DNA of 64,000 nucleotides from Schleiferilactobacillus harbinensis DSM 16991. GTDB taxonomy: Bacteria; Bacillota; Bacilli; Lactobacillales; Lactobacillaceae. Positions 24,062 through 33,286 of this stretch are shown one piece after another. The stretch covers positions 28,778-92,777 of the forward strand of contig NZ_AUEH01000006.1 in the NCBI RefSeq assembly GCF_000425885.1. The letters run 5' to 3'. Each line of letters starts with the position of its first letter. Positions within the stretch are counted from its first letter, which is position 1. The notes beneath the pieces were generated by a model. The model had not been told where the DNA came from. It searched no databases and worked only from the letters and a program-made list of their open reading frames with translations. Made by a program: the position numbers and the translations under genes.

Positions 24062-25126
24062 ATGCTGACCAAACGTGAGATGTTGGTGTTAAAGGAGATT
24101 ATTCGGCACTATAACGAGAGCGGCCAACCGGTGGGTTCTAAGACCATCATGGGTTCGCTCCCGATGAAGGTCTCCAGTGCCACGATTCGCAACGACATGG
24201 CGGCGCTGGAATCGGCGGGCTTGATCGAGAAGACCCATTCGTCCTCCGGCCGGGTGCCGTCCGATACCGGCTATCGGTATTACTTGGACCATCTATTGCA
24301 GCCGACGATGGTGGATTCCGATGATTTGAATATGATTCAGACCATTTTCCGCCAGAAGTTCTATCAAGGCGATGAATTGGTGGCCCAGTCGGCGAAGATT
24401 CTTTCTGAACTGACCCACTATACAGCGATCACGCTGGGGCCGGAAGTGGGCGTCATGCACCTGGAAGGCTTCCAATTGATGCCGCTGGGTAATCGCCGGG
24501 TCTTGGCCTTGCTGATTACCACCTCCGGGCAGGTCGTCAATAAGACGTTCGTGATCCCGGATACCGTCACTGGTGAACAGCTGGAGGCGGTGATGCGGGT
24601 GATCAATGATCAGCTGGTGGGCAAGCCCATTGCGACGGTCATGAATCAGCTGGACAGTCATTTGATCCCGCTGATCAGTCAGTATATTCACTCGCCGGAT
24701 TTCTTTCTGGATGTGGTCCATGGGATTCTCAGCGAAGCCAGTGCAGACCGCTTCCATATCAGCGGCAAGATGAATATTCTGGATTACGCCCACATGGACG
24801 ATGTGAATCAGCTGAAGTCGCTGTATCATCTGATCGATACAGATGATCAACTCGCGGCGCTCCTGGGGCTGAACGATCCCGATGACGACACCAAGCCGCC
24901 CACTGAGCACGGGGTGACCGTGCGCTTGGGTCATGAGTTCCCGAACCAATTGCTGGCCAACATGTCGTTGATTCGGGCTACGTACCACGCTGGCGAGTAT
25001 GGGGATGGCATGATTGCGATCCTCGGTCCGTCCAGCATGCCGTATTCCCGAGTGATCGGGCTGCTGGATTTATTCCGGGATGAGCTGGCCCGGCGCATTG
25101 CCGATTACTATCGTGATCACGGATAA
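24062..25126 (+). CDS. hrcA: Heat-inducible transcription repressor HrcA
   Basis: HrcA binds CIRCE and represses chaperone genes, with GroEL as its usual folding partner. The ATG at 24062 follows AGAGGTGG and gives MLTKREMLVLKEIIRHYNESGQPVGSKT, the typical N-terminal winged helix. The downstream SSATIRNDMAALE is the recognition segment and HSSSGRVPSDTGYRYY is conserved. The 354-residue protein is complete. It leads the hrcA-grpE-dnaK-dnaJ cluster and is controlled by the CIRCE just upstream. Confidence 0.95.
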   Translation: MLTKREMLVLKEIIRHYNESGQPVGSKTIMGSLPMKVSSATIRNDMAALESAGLIEKTHSSSGRVPSDTGYRYYLDHLLQPTMVDSDDLNMIQTIFRQKFYQGDELVAQSAKILSELTHYTAITLGPEVGVMHLEGFQLMPLGNRRVLALLITTSGQVVNKTFVIPDTVTGEQLEAVMRVINDQLVGKPIATVMNQLDSHLIPLISQYIHSPDFFLDVVHGILSEASADRFHISGKMNILDYAHMDDVNQLKSLYHLIDTDDQLAALLGLNDPDDDTKPPTEHGVTVRLGHEFPNQLLANMSLIRATYHAGEYGDGMIAILGPSSMPYSRVIGLLDLFRDELARRIADYYRDHG

Positions 25127-25147
25127 TTAACGAAGGGGTTTTGCAGA

Positions 25148-25807
25148 TTGGCTAAGGAAAGAGAACACGAGACAAAGAAGAAGGAAGATTTTCCTTCTGA
25201 AGATCACGTGCAAGAAAAAGATACCGCGGCTCAAATCCACGCCCATGTCCAAACTGGCCGGAAGAAACAGCCGGAATCCACTGAGGACAAGGTATTGGAT
25301 GAAACCAAGGCAGACCTGGATGATTTGATCAAGGGCCTGTCGACCGCCGCGTTGGAAAAAGAAAATAAAGAGTTAAAAGACAAAGTGGCCCAACTGGAAG
25401 ATAAATACTTGCGGGCTGAAGCAGAGATGCGCAATATGGGCAATCGCCAGAAGAAAGAAATCGACGGGATGATCAAGTACGACGGCCAAAGATTAGCCAA
25501 GTCGATCCTGCCGGTGGCCGATAATCTGGAACGGGCCTTGGCCGCTGAAGTCAATGCGGACGGCATGGCCCAGCTGCACAAGGGTGTGGAAATGACCCAT
25601 GAACACCTGATCCACTCCTTGGCCGAGAATCACATTACGGAGATCGCGGCGGCGGGTGAAAAATTTGACCCGACCAAGCACCAGGCGGTTTCCACTGCAC
25701 CGGCCGACAAGGATCATCCAGCCGACACGGTCGTGCAAGTGCTGCAAAAGGGCTACATGCTGCGGGATCGCGTCCTGCGGCCCGCGATGGTCGTTGTCGC
25801 CCAGTAA
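25148..25807 (+). CDS. grpE: DnaK nucleotide exchange factor GrpE
   Basis: GrpE releases ADP from DnaK. The 219-residue protein has a charged, disordered N-terminus, a long coiled coil (about residues 70-125, KENKELKDKVAQLEDKYLRAEAE) and a C-terminal beta domain ending VLQKGYMLRDRVLRPAMVVV, the family signature. The TTG start at 25148 follows GAAGGGG. It lies between hrcA and dnaK, 21 bases after hrcA. Confidence 0.95.
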   Translation: MAKEREHETKKKEDFPSEDHVQEKDTAAQIHAHVQTGRKKQPESTEDKVLDETKADLDDLIKGLSTAALEKENKELKDKVAQLEDKYLRAEAEMRNMGNRQKKEIDGMIKYDGQRLAKSILPVADNLERALAAEVNADGMAQLHKGVEMTHEHLIHSLAENHITEIAAAGEKFDPTKHQAVSTAPADKDHPADTVVQVLQKGYMLRDRVLRPAMVVVAQ

Positions 25808-25866
25808 TACGCGTAAATTGAATAAAAATTTGAATTGTATATTGTTAAAAGTGAGGTAATTTGAGT

Positions 25867-27744
25867 ATGGCAAAAGTCATTGGTATCGACTTAGGCACCA
25901 CCAACTCCGCAGTCGCTGTTTTGGAAGGCGGCAAGCCAAAAATCATCGCTAACCCAGAAGGCAACCGGACCACACCGTCCGTTGTCGCCTTCAAGGATGG
26001 CGAGATCCAAGTCGGGGAAGTCGCAAAACGGCAAGCAATCACGAACCCGGACACAATTTCTTCGATCAAGCGCCACATGGGTGATCCGAATTACACCGTT
26101 AAAGTCGGCGATAAGACGTATAAGCCCCAAGAAATCTCTGCGATGATCCTGCAATACATCAAGAACTTCGCCCAAGATTACTTAGGTGAAGAAGTGAAGG
26201 ATGCTGTGATTACCGTGCCGGCATACTTCAATGATTCCCAACGGCAGGCCACCAAGGATGCCGGGACGATTGCCGGGTTGAAAGTCGATCGGATCATCAA
26301 CGAACCGACCGCTTCCGCTTTGGCTTATGGGGTCGACAAGGACGAGAAGAAAGACGAGAAGATCCTGGTCTATGATCTGGGCGGCGGCACGTTCGATGTC
26401 TCCATCCTGGAATTAGGCGACGGTGTCTTCCAAGTCCTGTCCACGAACGGTGATACCCACCTGGGCGGCGATGACTTTGACCGGCGCATCATGGACTGGC
26501 TGGTCAAGGACTTCAAGGCTGAGAACGGCGTTGACCTGAGCAAAGATAAGATGGCTTTGCAGCGGTTAAAGGACGCGGCTGAAAAGGCGAAGAAGGATCT
26601 GTCTGGCGTTACCAGCACCTCCATTTCTCTGCCGTTCATTTCCGCCGGCCCCAACGGCCCGCTGCACTTGGAGAAGCAATTGACCCGGGCGAAGTTCGAT
26701 GAATTGACTTCGGATTTGGTTGAAAAGACAAAGATCCCGATGGACAATGCCTTGCGCGATGCCAAGTTGACTTATGACGATATTGATAAGGTGATCTTGA
26801 ACGGCGGCTCCACTCGGACACCGGCCGTGCAAGATGCTGTCAAGAAGTGGTCTGGTAAGGAACCTGACCACTCCATCAACCCGGACGAAGCCGTTGCTCT
26901 GGGCGCCGCCATCCAAGGCGGGGTCATCACGGGTGATGTCCACGATGTTGTCCTGCTGGATGTTACGCCGCTGTCCTTGGGTATTGAAACCATGGGCGGC
27001 GTGTTCACGAAGCTGATCGACCGCAATACGACGATTCCGACATCCAAGTCGCAAACGTTCTCCACAGCCGCGGACAATCAACCGGCTGTTGATATTCACG
27101 TACTGCAAGGTGAACGGCCCATGGCGGCGGACGACAAGACCCTCGGCCGCTTCCAGTTGGCGGACATTCCGCCGGCACCCCGCGGCATTCCGCAGATTCA
27201 AGTGACGTTCGATATTGATAAGAACGGCATTGTGAACGTGTCGGCCAAGGATCTGGGCACTGGCAAGTCCCAGAAGATCACCATCCAGAGTTCGTCAGGT
27301 CTGTCTGATGAAGAAATCAAGAAGATGATGGCTGAAGCCAAAGAGAACGAAGACGCCGATAAGAAGCGGAAGGAAGAGGCTGACCTGAAGAACGATGTCG
27401 ATCAGCTGATCTTCCAGACCGATAAAACGTTGAAGGAACTCAAGGGCAAGGTTTCTGACGACGAAATCAAGAAGGCCCAAGATGCCGAAGATGCGTTGAA
27501 GAAAGCGCAGCAAGCCAACGACTTAGAGGACATGAAGACGAAGCGGGACGACTTGAACAAGATCGTGCAAGACCTGACCGTGAAGCTGTATCAACAAGCC
27601 CAGCAAGAGCAGCAAAAGTCTGGTGCTACTGATGGTTCTGGCTCCGCTGACGGCAATCAAGACGGCGGTGATAAGGGCAAGGACGGCGGCAACAGTGATA
27701 CGGTTGACGGCGACTTCTCCGAAGTCCACAACGACGACAAGTAA
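25867..27744 (+). CDS. dnaK: Chaperone protein DnaK (Hsp70)
   Basis: DnaK folds proteins in an ATP-driven cycle with DnaJ and GrpE. The ATG at 25867 ([14 protein letters not shown]) suits the GTGAGGT site at 25850-25856 better than the TTG at 25861. The 625-residue protein has the ATPase motifs [20 protein letters not shown] and [13 protein letters not shown], the linker and peptide-binding region from about residue 385, and an Asp/Gly-rich tail. The ATPase domain is the short Gram-positive form without the Gram-negative insertion. A terminator follows the stop. Confidence 0.97.
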   Translation: MAKVIGIDLGTTNSAVAVLEGGKPKIIANPEGNRTTPSVVAFKDGEIQVGEVAKRQAITNPDTISSIKRHMGDPNYTVKVGDKTYKPQEISAMILQYIKNFAQDYLGEEVKDAVITVPAYFNDSQRQATKDAGTIAGLKVDRIINEPTASALAYGVDKDEKKDEKILVYDLGGGTFDVSILELGDGVFQVLSTNGDTHLGGDDFDRRIMDWLVKDFKAENGVDLSKDKMALQRLKDAAEKAKKDLSGVTSTSISLPFISAGPNGPLHLEKQLTRAKFDELTSDLVEKTKIPMDNALRDAKLTYDDIDKVILNGGSTRTPAVQDAVKKWSGKEPDHSINPDEAVALGAAIQGGVITGDVHDVVLLDVTPLSLGIETMGGVFTKLIDRNTTIPTSKSQTFSTAADNQPAVDIHVLQGERPMAADDKTLGRFQLADIPPAPRGIPQIQVTFDIDKNGIVNVSAKDLGTGKSQKITIQSSSGLSDEEIKKMMAEAKENEDADKKRKEEADLKNDVDQLIFQTDKTLKELKGKVSDDEIKKAQDAEDALKKAQQANDLEDMKTKRDDLNKIVQDLTVKLYQQAQQEQQKSGATDGSGSADGNQDGGDKGKDGGNSDTVDGDFSEVHNDDK

Positions 27745-27768
27745 TCTGAATTAAACAACTGAAACATG

Positions 27769-27801
27769 CAAAGGCTTGCCTGCGGGCAGGCTTTTGTTGT
27801 T
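27769..27801 (+). terminator. Terminator between dnaK and dnaJ
   Basis: CAAAGGCTTGCC pairs with GGCAGGCTTTTG around TGCG (12 pairs, two of them G-T), and T-rich sequence follows. It would reduce read-through from dnaK into dnaJ. Confidence 0.7.
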
Positions 27802-27814
27802 TTAGCACCTATGG

Positions 27815-27820
27815 TATATT
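27815..27820 (+). promoter_or_regulatory. Candidate -10 box of a dnaJ promoter
   Basis: TATATT lies 46 bases before the dnaJ ATG. The only -35-like sequences (TTGTTG 15 bases upstream, TTTTGT 17 bases upstream) lie within the dnaK terminator tail, so the promoter is weakly supported. It would allow dnaJ expression independent of CIRCE. Confidence 0.4.
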
Positions 27821-27866
27821 AGTGACAGTCTGTATTAAATTTGCACGATATCAAGGAGGACGCCAG

Positions 27867-29033
27867 ATGGCGAAACGTGACTACTATGAAGTGTTAGGAG
27901 TCAGCCGAGACGCAAGCGATGACGACATCAAACATGCTTATCGCGAATTGTCGAAAAAGTGGCACCCCGACGTTAACAAAGCCCCGGATGCGGAACAGAA
28001 ATTCAAGGAAATCAACGAAGCCTATGAGGTCTTAAGCGATCCGCAAAAGCGGGCCCAATATGATCAGTACGGGCAAGCCGGCATGAATGGGGCCGGTGCC
28101 GGGGCTGGCGGTTTTGGCAACGCTGGCGGGTTCGGCGGCTTTGGCAATGCTGGCGGAGCCGGTGGTTTTGGCGGTTTCGACGACATCTTCTCCCAGTTCT
28201 TCGGCGGCGGCGCGACCACGCAAAATGCGACGGCACCCCGGCAAGGACAAGATTTGCAGTATCGGATGGATCTAAGTTTCAAAGACGCCATCTTTGGTAC
28301 GGATACGGAGATCCAATATGACCGCACCGCGACCTGTCAGACCTGTCATGGGTCGGGCGCCGCACCGGGAACGAGTCCGGTCACCTGCCATAAGTGCCAT
28401 GGGTCAGGCTACATTGAAATTCAACGCCAGACCCCGATCGGCATTATGCGCACCCGGGAAGTCTGCGATGTCTGCCACGGCACTGGTAAGGAAATCAAAG
28501 ACAAGTGCCCGACGTGCAACGGCAGCGGCCATGTCCAAGAGAAGCACACGCTGAAAGTTAAGGTCCCTGCGGGGGTCGATGATGGCCAGCAGATGCGTCT
28601 GGACGGTCAGGGCGATGCTGGTGAAAACGGTGGCCCCTATGGCGACTTGTACGTGGTTTTCCGTGTGCAGCCGTCGAAGGAGTTTGAACGAGACGGCTTT
28701 GAAATCTATGTCACCGTACCCATCACCTTTGCCCAAGCGGCATTGGGTGACGAGATCAACGTGGACACCGTCCATGGTCCGGTAACGCTGAAGGTGCCAG
28801 CTGGCACCCAATCCGGTACTAACTTCCGCCTGCGCGGCAAGGGCGTGCCCAAGTTGCAGGGCAGCGGTAATGGCGACGAGCACGTTCGCGTGCAAGTGAT
28901 TACGCCGAAAAACATGAACCCCAAGCAGCGCGAGGCGCTGGAAGCCTTCTCTGCTGCCGGGGGGGATAAGATCAAACCGCAGGAAAAGAATTTGTTTGAA
29001 AAGATGCGGGATAAACTGCGCGGCGAAGAGTAG
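27867..29033 (+). CDS. dnaJ: Chaperone protein DnaJ (Hsp40)
   Basis: DnaJ delivers substrates to DnaK and stimulates its ATPase. The ATG at 27867 follows AAGGAGG. The J domain carries HPD at residues 33-35, a Gly/Phe-rich region follows (about 70-115), then a zinc domain with four CxxCxGxG repeats ([32 protein letters not shown]) and the C-terminal substrate-binding domain. The 388-residue protein is complete. In relatives lepA usually follows closely; here about 4.2 kb of other genes intervene. Confidence 0.97.
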   Translation: MAKRDYYEVLGVSRDASDDDIKHAYRELSKKWHPDVNKAPDAEQKFKEINEAYEVLSDPQKRAQYDQYGQAGMNGAGAGAGGFGNAGGFGGFGNAGGAGGFGGFDDIFSQFFGGGATTQNATAPRQGQDLQYRMDLSFKDAIFGTDTEIQYDRTATCQTCHGSGAAPGTSPVTCHKCHGSGYIEIQRQTPIGIMRTREVCDVCHGTGKEIKDKCPTCNGSGHVQEKHTLKVKVPAGVDDGQQMRLDGQGDAGENGGPYGDLYVVFRVQPSKEFERDGFEIYVTVPITFAQAALGDEINVDTVHGPVTLKVPAGTQSGTNFRLRGKGVPKLQGSGNGDEHVRVQVITPKNMNPKQREALEAFSAAGGDKIKPQEKNLFEKMRDKLRGEE

Positions 29034-29130
29034 CAACGGGTGGCGTGTCCCGTCAGACCCGACGGCTTAGCACGAGCAGTCTGGGGGGCGGAATCCGTTT
29101 ACACCCCGTCGTGGCGACAGCATATAACCA
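29034..29130. other. Non-coding stretch downstream of dnaJ with possible folding
   Basis: No convincing gene is present. Short complementary pieces (CAGAC with GTCTG; GGGG with CCCC flanking CGGAATCCG) suggest RNA structure upstream of the terminator. It could be a long 3' untranslated region of dnaJ or a small RNA. No known family was recognised. Confidence 0.25.
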
Positions 29131-29164
29131 AGCTCTCTGACTTTTTAGTCAGGGGGCTTTTTAT
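29131..29164 (+). terminator. Intrinsic terminator after dnaJ
   Basis: AGCTCTCTGACT pairs with AGTCAGGGGGCT around TTTT (12 pairs with some G-T), followed by a T run. It ends the heat-shock operon just upstream of the marR promoter. Confidence 0.85.
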
Positions 29165-29180
29165 TTTCTGAAAATGGTTG

Positions 29181-29203
29181 TATAATACGTTAGTATCCTA
29201 ACG
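29181..29203 (+). promoter_or_regulatory. marR promoter -10 and palindromic operator
   Basis: A consensus TATAAT (29181-29186) is followed immediately by CGTTAG-TATC-CTAACG (29188-29203), a perfect 6-base inverted repeat covering the expected transcription start. MarR-family repressors often bind such TTAG-N4-CTAA sites in their own promoters, so autorepression is likely. No good -35 box was seen. Confidence 0.7.
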
Positions 29204-29219
29204 ATATGGAGGAAGAAAG

Positions 29220-29660
29220 ATGACACCAGAAATCGGACGGTTATTGAAGATTGCCAGTAATCGGTTGTCTTGGGGGCTGGATCAGTATGCCCGACAGCAT
29301 GGTTTGACGGGGACCCAGATGTCTTTTCTGGATTTTTTGTACCGCCGAACCACTGCCGGTCAGGTCGTCCTGCAACGGGACATTGAACAGGAGTTTCAAA
29401 TCAAACGTTCCACCGCCACACAGGTTTTGCAAACTATGGAGACCAAGGGATTGATTACGCGCCAGAGTGCGGCCCAAGACGCCCGGCAAAAGGAAGTGCT
29501 GCTGACCGCCGCTGCCCAGGATCAGGTCCAGCTGGTGCGGGACTATATCGAAGCATCGGATACAAAAATTACCGCTGGCTATTCTGCTGCCGAAGTCAGG
29601 GTAATTACCCATTTTCTGCAACACATTGCTGAATTGAATAAGGAGGAAAATTTTGACTGA
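29220..29660 (+). CDS. MarR-family transcriptional regulator
   Basis: This 146-residue winged-helix protein has the MarR layout: an N-terminal dimerisation helix, LTGTQMSFLDFLYRR, the recognition region FQIKRSTATQVLQTMETKGLITR and the wing QDARQKEVLLTAAA. The ATG follows GGAGGAAG. It heads a three-gene cluster with an MFS exporter and an NAD(P)-binding protein, and the palindrome at 29188-29203 is its probable operator. Such clusters usually respond to small toxic compounds; the ligand is not visible from the sequence. Confidence 0.9.
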   Translation: MTPEIGRLLKIASNRLSWGLDQYARQHGLTGTQMSFLDFLYRRTTAGQVVLQRDIEQEFQIKRSTATQVLQTMETKGLITRQSAAQDARQKEVLLTAAAQDQVQLVRDYIEASDTKITAGYSAAEVRVITHFLQHIAELNKEENFD

Positions 29661-31054
29661 AAAAAAATGACCGGATTCCCGGCTACGTGCTGGGAGCGAT
29701 TGTTGCTACCGGGGTGATGTCCTTGTGTGGTACGATCGTGGAGACGGCGATGAACATTACATTCCCGACGCTGATGCGCCAGTTTGGCATTGGCACCAGC
29801 ACTGTCCAATGGATGACGACACTGTACCTGCTGGTGGTCGCCATCATCGTGCCGCTATCAGCCTATCTGAAGCGCCGCTTCACGACGAAGGCGCTGTTTA
29901 TCACCGCCAACAGCCTGTTCATCATCGGCGTGCTGACGGATGCGCTGGCGCCGTCCTTCGCGGTATTATTATTAGGGCGGGGGATTCAAGGTCTTGGGAC
30001 CGGGATCGCGCTGCCGTTGATGTTCAACATCATCATCGATCAGGTGCCGATGGCTAAGCTGGGCTTGATGATGGGGGTCGGCACCTTGATTACTGCCGTT
30101 GGTCCAGCCATCGGGCCCACCTTTGGCGGGTTCGTTGTCGATACTTTGGGCTGGCGCCACATCTTCGTGTTCTTGCTGCCGCTATTGATTGCGTCGCTGA
30201 TCTTGGGCATCATGACGATTCGCCAAAAGCATCCCACTCAAGCGGCCAGCCTGGATTGGCTCAGTGTGTTGTTTTTAGCTGTGGCCTTTGTGGCCATGAT
30301 TCTGGGCTTCTCCAATCTCGGCAGCCGGGCTTTCTTAAGCTTGACCCTTGGCGGCATGCTTCTTCTGGCGGTGGTGGCCTTTATTCTTCTGGGTTGGCGG
30401 TCGCGGCAAGTGACACCGATCATCAATTTTTCGGTGTTAAAAAACAGCGGTTTTTCTTCCCTGACCTTCGCCTTGTTTGCTTTCCAGATCGCGACCATCG
30501 GCTTATCCTTCATCGTGCCGAATTATATTCAACTGGTGAACGGCGCCAGCGCTAACTTGGCTGGTCTGCTGGTCCTGCCCGGTGCCTTGCTGGGCGCGGC
30601 GATGTCACCCTTTGGCGGGCGGATCTACGATAATTGGGGGGCCAAGCCGCCACTACTGCTGGGAATCATTCTGGCCCTTGGGGCGAACATGACCTTGATG
30701 GTCTTTGCTCAGAGTCTGAGTAATTGGGCGATTGCCGTTCTGTATACGGTCTATATGCTTAGCCTGGGCTTGTCCTTTGGTAATCTGATGACGGAAGGGC
30801 TGTCTTATCTAAGCGGACTGACAAAGAGCGACGGCAATGCGATCATGACCACGGTCCAGCAGATCTCCGGCGCAATCGGCACAGCCATTGTCGCCGCCAT
30901 CGTTGCTCTGGGTCAGGCGGCACCCCATGTTTCCCGAGCAGTTGGGACCGCCAATGGTGCCCAGCACGCCTTGCTGTTTGTCGTCGTCTTGCTCTTGATT
31001 GCTCTGATTTTATTAGTCAGAGTATTGTTTTTCAGAAAAGAAGCGAAAGGATGA
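29653..31054 (+). pseudogene. DHA2-type MFS drug exporter, start separated by an A8 frameshift
   Basis: The body from 29687 is an open frame of 455 residues with about 14 membrane segments, the MFS motif C-like GPAIGPTFGGFVVDTLGW and the DHA2 (EmrB/QacA) character. The expected start, TTG at 29653, follows AGGAGG but reads only MTEKK before TGA. Removing one A from the eight-A run (29660-29667) would give MTEKNDRIPGYVLGAIV, a natural N-terminus joined to the open frame. No start with a ribosome-binding site exists in the downstream frame. It may be off, slipped on by polymerase slippage, or a sequencing error. Confidence 0.7.
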
Positions 31055-31058
31055 TTTG

Positions 31059-31709
31059 ATGGAAATTATTGTGATTGGAGCTACTGGTATGGCCGGGTCG
31101 GCAATTGTTCAAGAAGCAATTAAACGGGGCCACACGGTCACGGGCATCGCCCGGTCGGCCAAGGAGCTGGCGCAATTAGCGGCGGCCAACCCAGATTTAA
31201 AGACGGTGGCCGCGGATGTCTTCGCTTTACCAGAAACGACTTTTGCCGGGGCAGATGTCACCGTGGATGCTTTCGCGACTGATCCAGCCCATGCATACCG
31301 GCATGTTGATTTGGCAACCCGCCTCGTGGCGATGTTCCGGGAAACGACTAAGCCGCGACTGGTCTTCATTCTCGGCGCCGGGTCGCTCCAAACCGGCACT
31401 GATCGGCACTTGTTGGTCGAAGACTTGCGCAAACTCCCGCAAAGCGAGTCTTTCATCGCGATTCCTGGAAATCAGTATATTGAACTGCAATTCTTAGAGA
31501 CCGTTACTAATGTGGACTGGGTCGGTATTTCCCCCAGTCAGACATTCAATGCTGGACCTGCCACTGAGGCCCTTCTGGGTACGGATACCCTGCTGCATAA
31601 TGCGGCTGGCAAGTCAGAAACAACCAGTGGGACAATGGCCGTCACGGTTTTGAATGAAATTGAAAAACCGGCTCACCGCAATACCCGGTTCACGGTAGCC
31701 AACCAATAA
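31059..31709 (+). CDS. NAD(P)-binding Rossmann protein (NmrA/YwnB-like)
   Basis: The 216-residue protein starts MEIIVIGATGMAGSAIVQEAIKRGH, a Rossmann dinucleotide motif of the GATGxxG type used by atypical short-chain dehydrogenases. Its C-terminal half resembles YwnB-like NAD(P)H-binding proteins. The ATG at 31059 follows GAAAGG; the TTG at 31056 is in the same frame but worse placed. The gene starts five bases after the MFS stop, so it belongs to the MarR-regulated cluster. The substrate is unknown. Confidence 0.8.
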   Translation: MEIIVIGATGMAGSAIVQEAIKRGHTVTGIARSAKELAQLAAANPDLKTVAADVFALPETTFAGADVTVDAFATDPAHAYRHVDLATRLVAMFRETTKPRLVFILGAGSLQTGTDRHLLVEDLRKLPQSESFIAIPGNQYIELQFLETVTNVDWVGISPSQTFNAGPATEALLGTDTLLHNAAGKSETTSGTMAVTVLNEIEKPAHRNTRFTVANQ

Positions 31710-31728
31710 TTCAGCCGAGACATAATTG

Positions 31729-31757
31729 TTGCATCCGGTTCGGTTTGCAGTGATAAT
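31729..31757 (+). promoter_or_regulatory. Promoter of the glycosyltransferase gene
   Basis: TTGCAT (31729-31734) and GATAAT (31752-31757) are separated by 17 bases. Transcription would start near 31764 and include the hairpin at 31791-31817 in the leader. Confidence 0.65.
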
Positions 31758-31790
31758 GTAGCCACCGGTTTGGCAGTATAGAATAAATTG

Positions 31791-31817
31791 CCCCTCACCA
31801 TTCTTTGAAGTGAGGGG
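31791..31817 (+). promoter_or_regulatory. Leader hairpin covering the ribosome-binding site
   Basis: CCCCTCAC (31791-31798) pairs perfectly with GTGAGGGG (31810-31817). The right arm contains the GAGGGG ribosome-binding site of the glycosyltransferase gene, seven bases from its ATG. There is no T run, so it is not a typical terminator; a translational switch is plausible. Confidence 0.6.
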
Positions 31818-31824
31818 ATTGTTT

Positions 31825-33237
31825 ATGATCAAACATTGGTCACGATTAGATTTTGGTGCACTGGCGATTTACCTGCTGGTGGTAATTGGCGGCCCGATTG
31901 CGATTTTAGCAAGTATCGCCGATTCTTTTGCACCGTTCATTCAGCATTTCGGCTGGTTCCTGTTTCTGTTAGTGATCAGCATCAGTACCTGGGTCTTGCT
32001 GCTCACGATGTATTACATCTTTCTGACGATTTTCGGTTTCGGCCGTGCCCGGCGGGATTACCCGTTGGCGGCGCCCCGGAGCCGTTTTCTTGTTTTGATC
32101 CCGGCGCACAACGAAGAGACGGTTCTCGGCGCGACTCTGGCCAATCTGAAACAAATCGATTATCCCCGGGCGTTGTACCGCATCGTGGTAATCAGCGATC
32201 AATCCACCGACGAAACCGCGGCCATCGCCCGCCAATTTGGGGCTCAGGTGATTGATACCAATCGCCGTCTTTTCCGGCGGGTCGGGGTCGGTAAGCCGGC
32301 CGCCTTGCAATATGGACTGGATACCTTAGCAAATACTGGTCAGCTGCGGGCAGCGGATTATGTGCTGGTGCTCGATGCGGACAATTTCGCCGATCCGTCA
32401 ATCTTACGGGAACTGAACAGCCAGTTTATGGCAAAGCCGTATACGGCTATTCAGGCTTATCTGGACAGCAAGAACGATGATCGGCTGTTATCCTTGGGTT
32501 ACGCGATGAGTTATTGGACCATGAATCGCTTCTTTCAATTGAGCAAGTATCGGCTGGGGCTTGATAACAGTATCGGCGGCACCGGTTTTGCGGTCAATGT
32601 GGACTGGTTGGTGGCCCATGACGGCTTTCAGTCCCGCAGTTTAACCGAGGATCTGGAGATGGAGATCCGTATCGTGGAAAGCGGCGGCAGCGTTGGCTGG
32701 AATCACTGGACGCGGATTTATGACGAAAAGCCGGAACATCTGCGGGCCAGCATGGTCCAACGTTACCGCTGGAGCCGCGGCCATTGGTACACTGCCTTCC
32801 ATAATGTCGGGCCGCTGCTGGCCCATTTCTTTAAGTCAGGGGACGTGCGCTATCTTGATCAGATTAATTATCTGTTCTCCATGCGGCAAAACATCCAGTA
32901 TCTCTTGGCCTTGATCTTTGTCCTGGGGTGGGGGATCAGTTGGGTCGTTCCGCAAGGCGGGGCATATCCGATGTGGCTGGCAGATGTGGAACGCAGTTAC
33001 TTCGTACCGATGACACTGATCAATTGGGCGATCCTTCTGGAGGGATTCCTACCGATGATTGCGGGATACTGGTACGATGCCCCCCATCGGTTGGCTCAGC
33101 TGCCCAAGGCGTTGGTGGCGTTCTATTGGTTCTCGCTGACTTATTTGGCTGATCAACTTGTCGGGTTGGCGACCTTCCCCAATCAGCAGACCTGGAGCCA
33201 TACCCGGCATGCACTGACCACGCCTCATCGGCACTGA
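31825..33237 (+). CDS. Membrane family-2 glycosyltransferase
   Basis: The 470-residue protein has two N-terminal membrane segments (about 10-35 and 45-70), a GT-A domain and C-terminal membrane helices. Visible motifs are VLIPAHNEETVLGAT at the domain start, VLDADNF (the DxD-type site), TEDLEM (acid base) and QRYRWSRGHW (QxxRW-like), the set found in processive cellulose/chitin/hyaluronan-type synthases. The product polymer cannot be told from the sequence. The ATG at 31825 lies just after a hairpin that contains the ribosome-binding site. lepA follows after 49 bases with its own -10 box. Confidence 0.85.
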   Translation: MIKHWSRLDFGALAIYLLVVIGGPIAILASIADSFAPFIQHFGWFLFLLVISISTWVLLLTMYYIFLTIFGFGRARRDYPLAAPRSRFLVLIPAHNEETVLGATLANLKQIDYPRALYRIVVISDQSTDETAAIARQFGAQVIDTNRRLFRRVGVGKPAALQYGLDTLANTGQLRAADYVLVLDADNFADPSILRELNSQFMAKPYTAIQAYLDSKNDDRLLSLGYAMSYWTMNRFFQLSKYRLGLDNSIGGTGFAVNVDWLVAHDGFQSRSLTEDLEMEIRIVESGGSVGWNHWTRIYDEKPEHLRASMVQRYRWSRGHWYTAFHNVGPLLAHFFKSGDVRYLDQINYLFSMRQNIQYLLALIFVLGWGISWVVPQGGAYPMWLADVERSYFVPMTLINWAILLEGFLPMIAGYWYDAPHRLAQLPKALVAFYWFSLTYLADQLVGLATFPNQQTWSHTRHALTTPHRH

Positions 33238-33242
33238 ACCTA

Positions 33243-33251
33243 TGGTATAAT
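33243..33251 (+). promoter_or_regulatory. Extended -10 promoter of lepA
   Basis: TGG-TATAAT (33243-33251) is an extended -10 element 35 bases before the lepA ATG. No clear -35 box lies 17 bases upstream, which is tolerated for extended -10 promoters. Confidence 0.6.
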
Positions 33252-33286
33252 GGGCCATACTGAAACCAACGGAAAGTAGGCTCAAG

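Noticed and set aside
29034..29130. SRP, 6S or tmRNA gene
   Set aside because: None of the conserved sequences of these RNAs are present.
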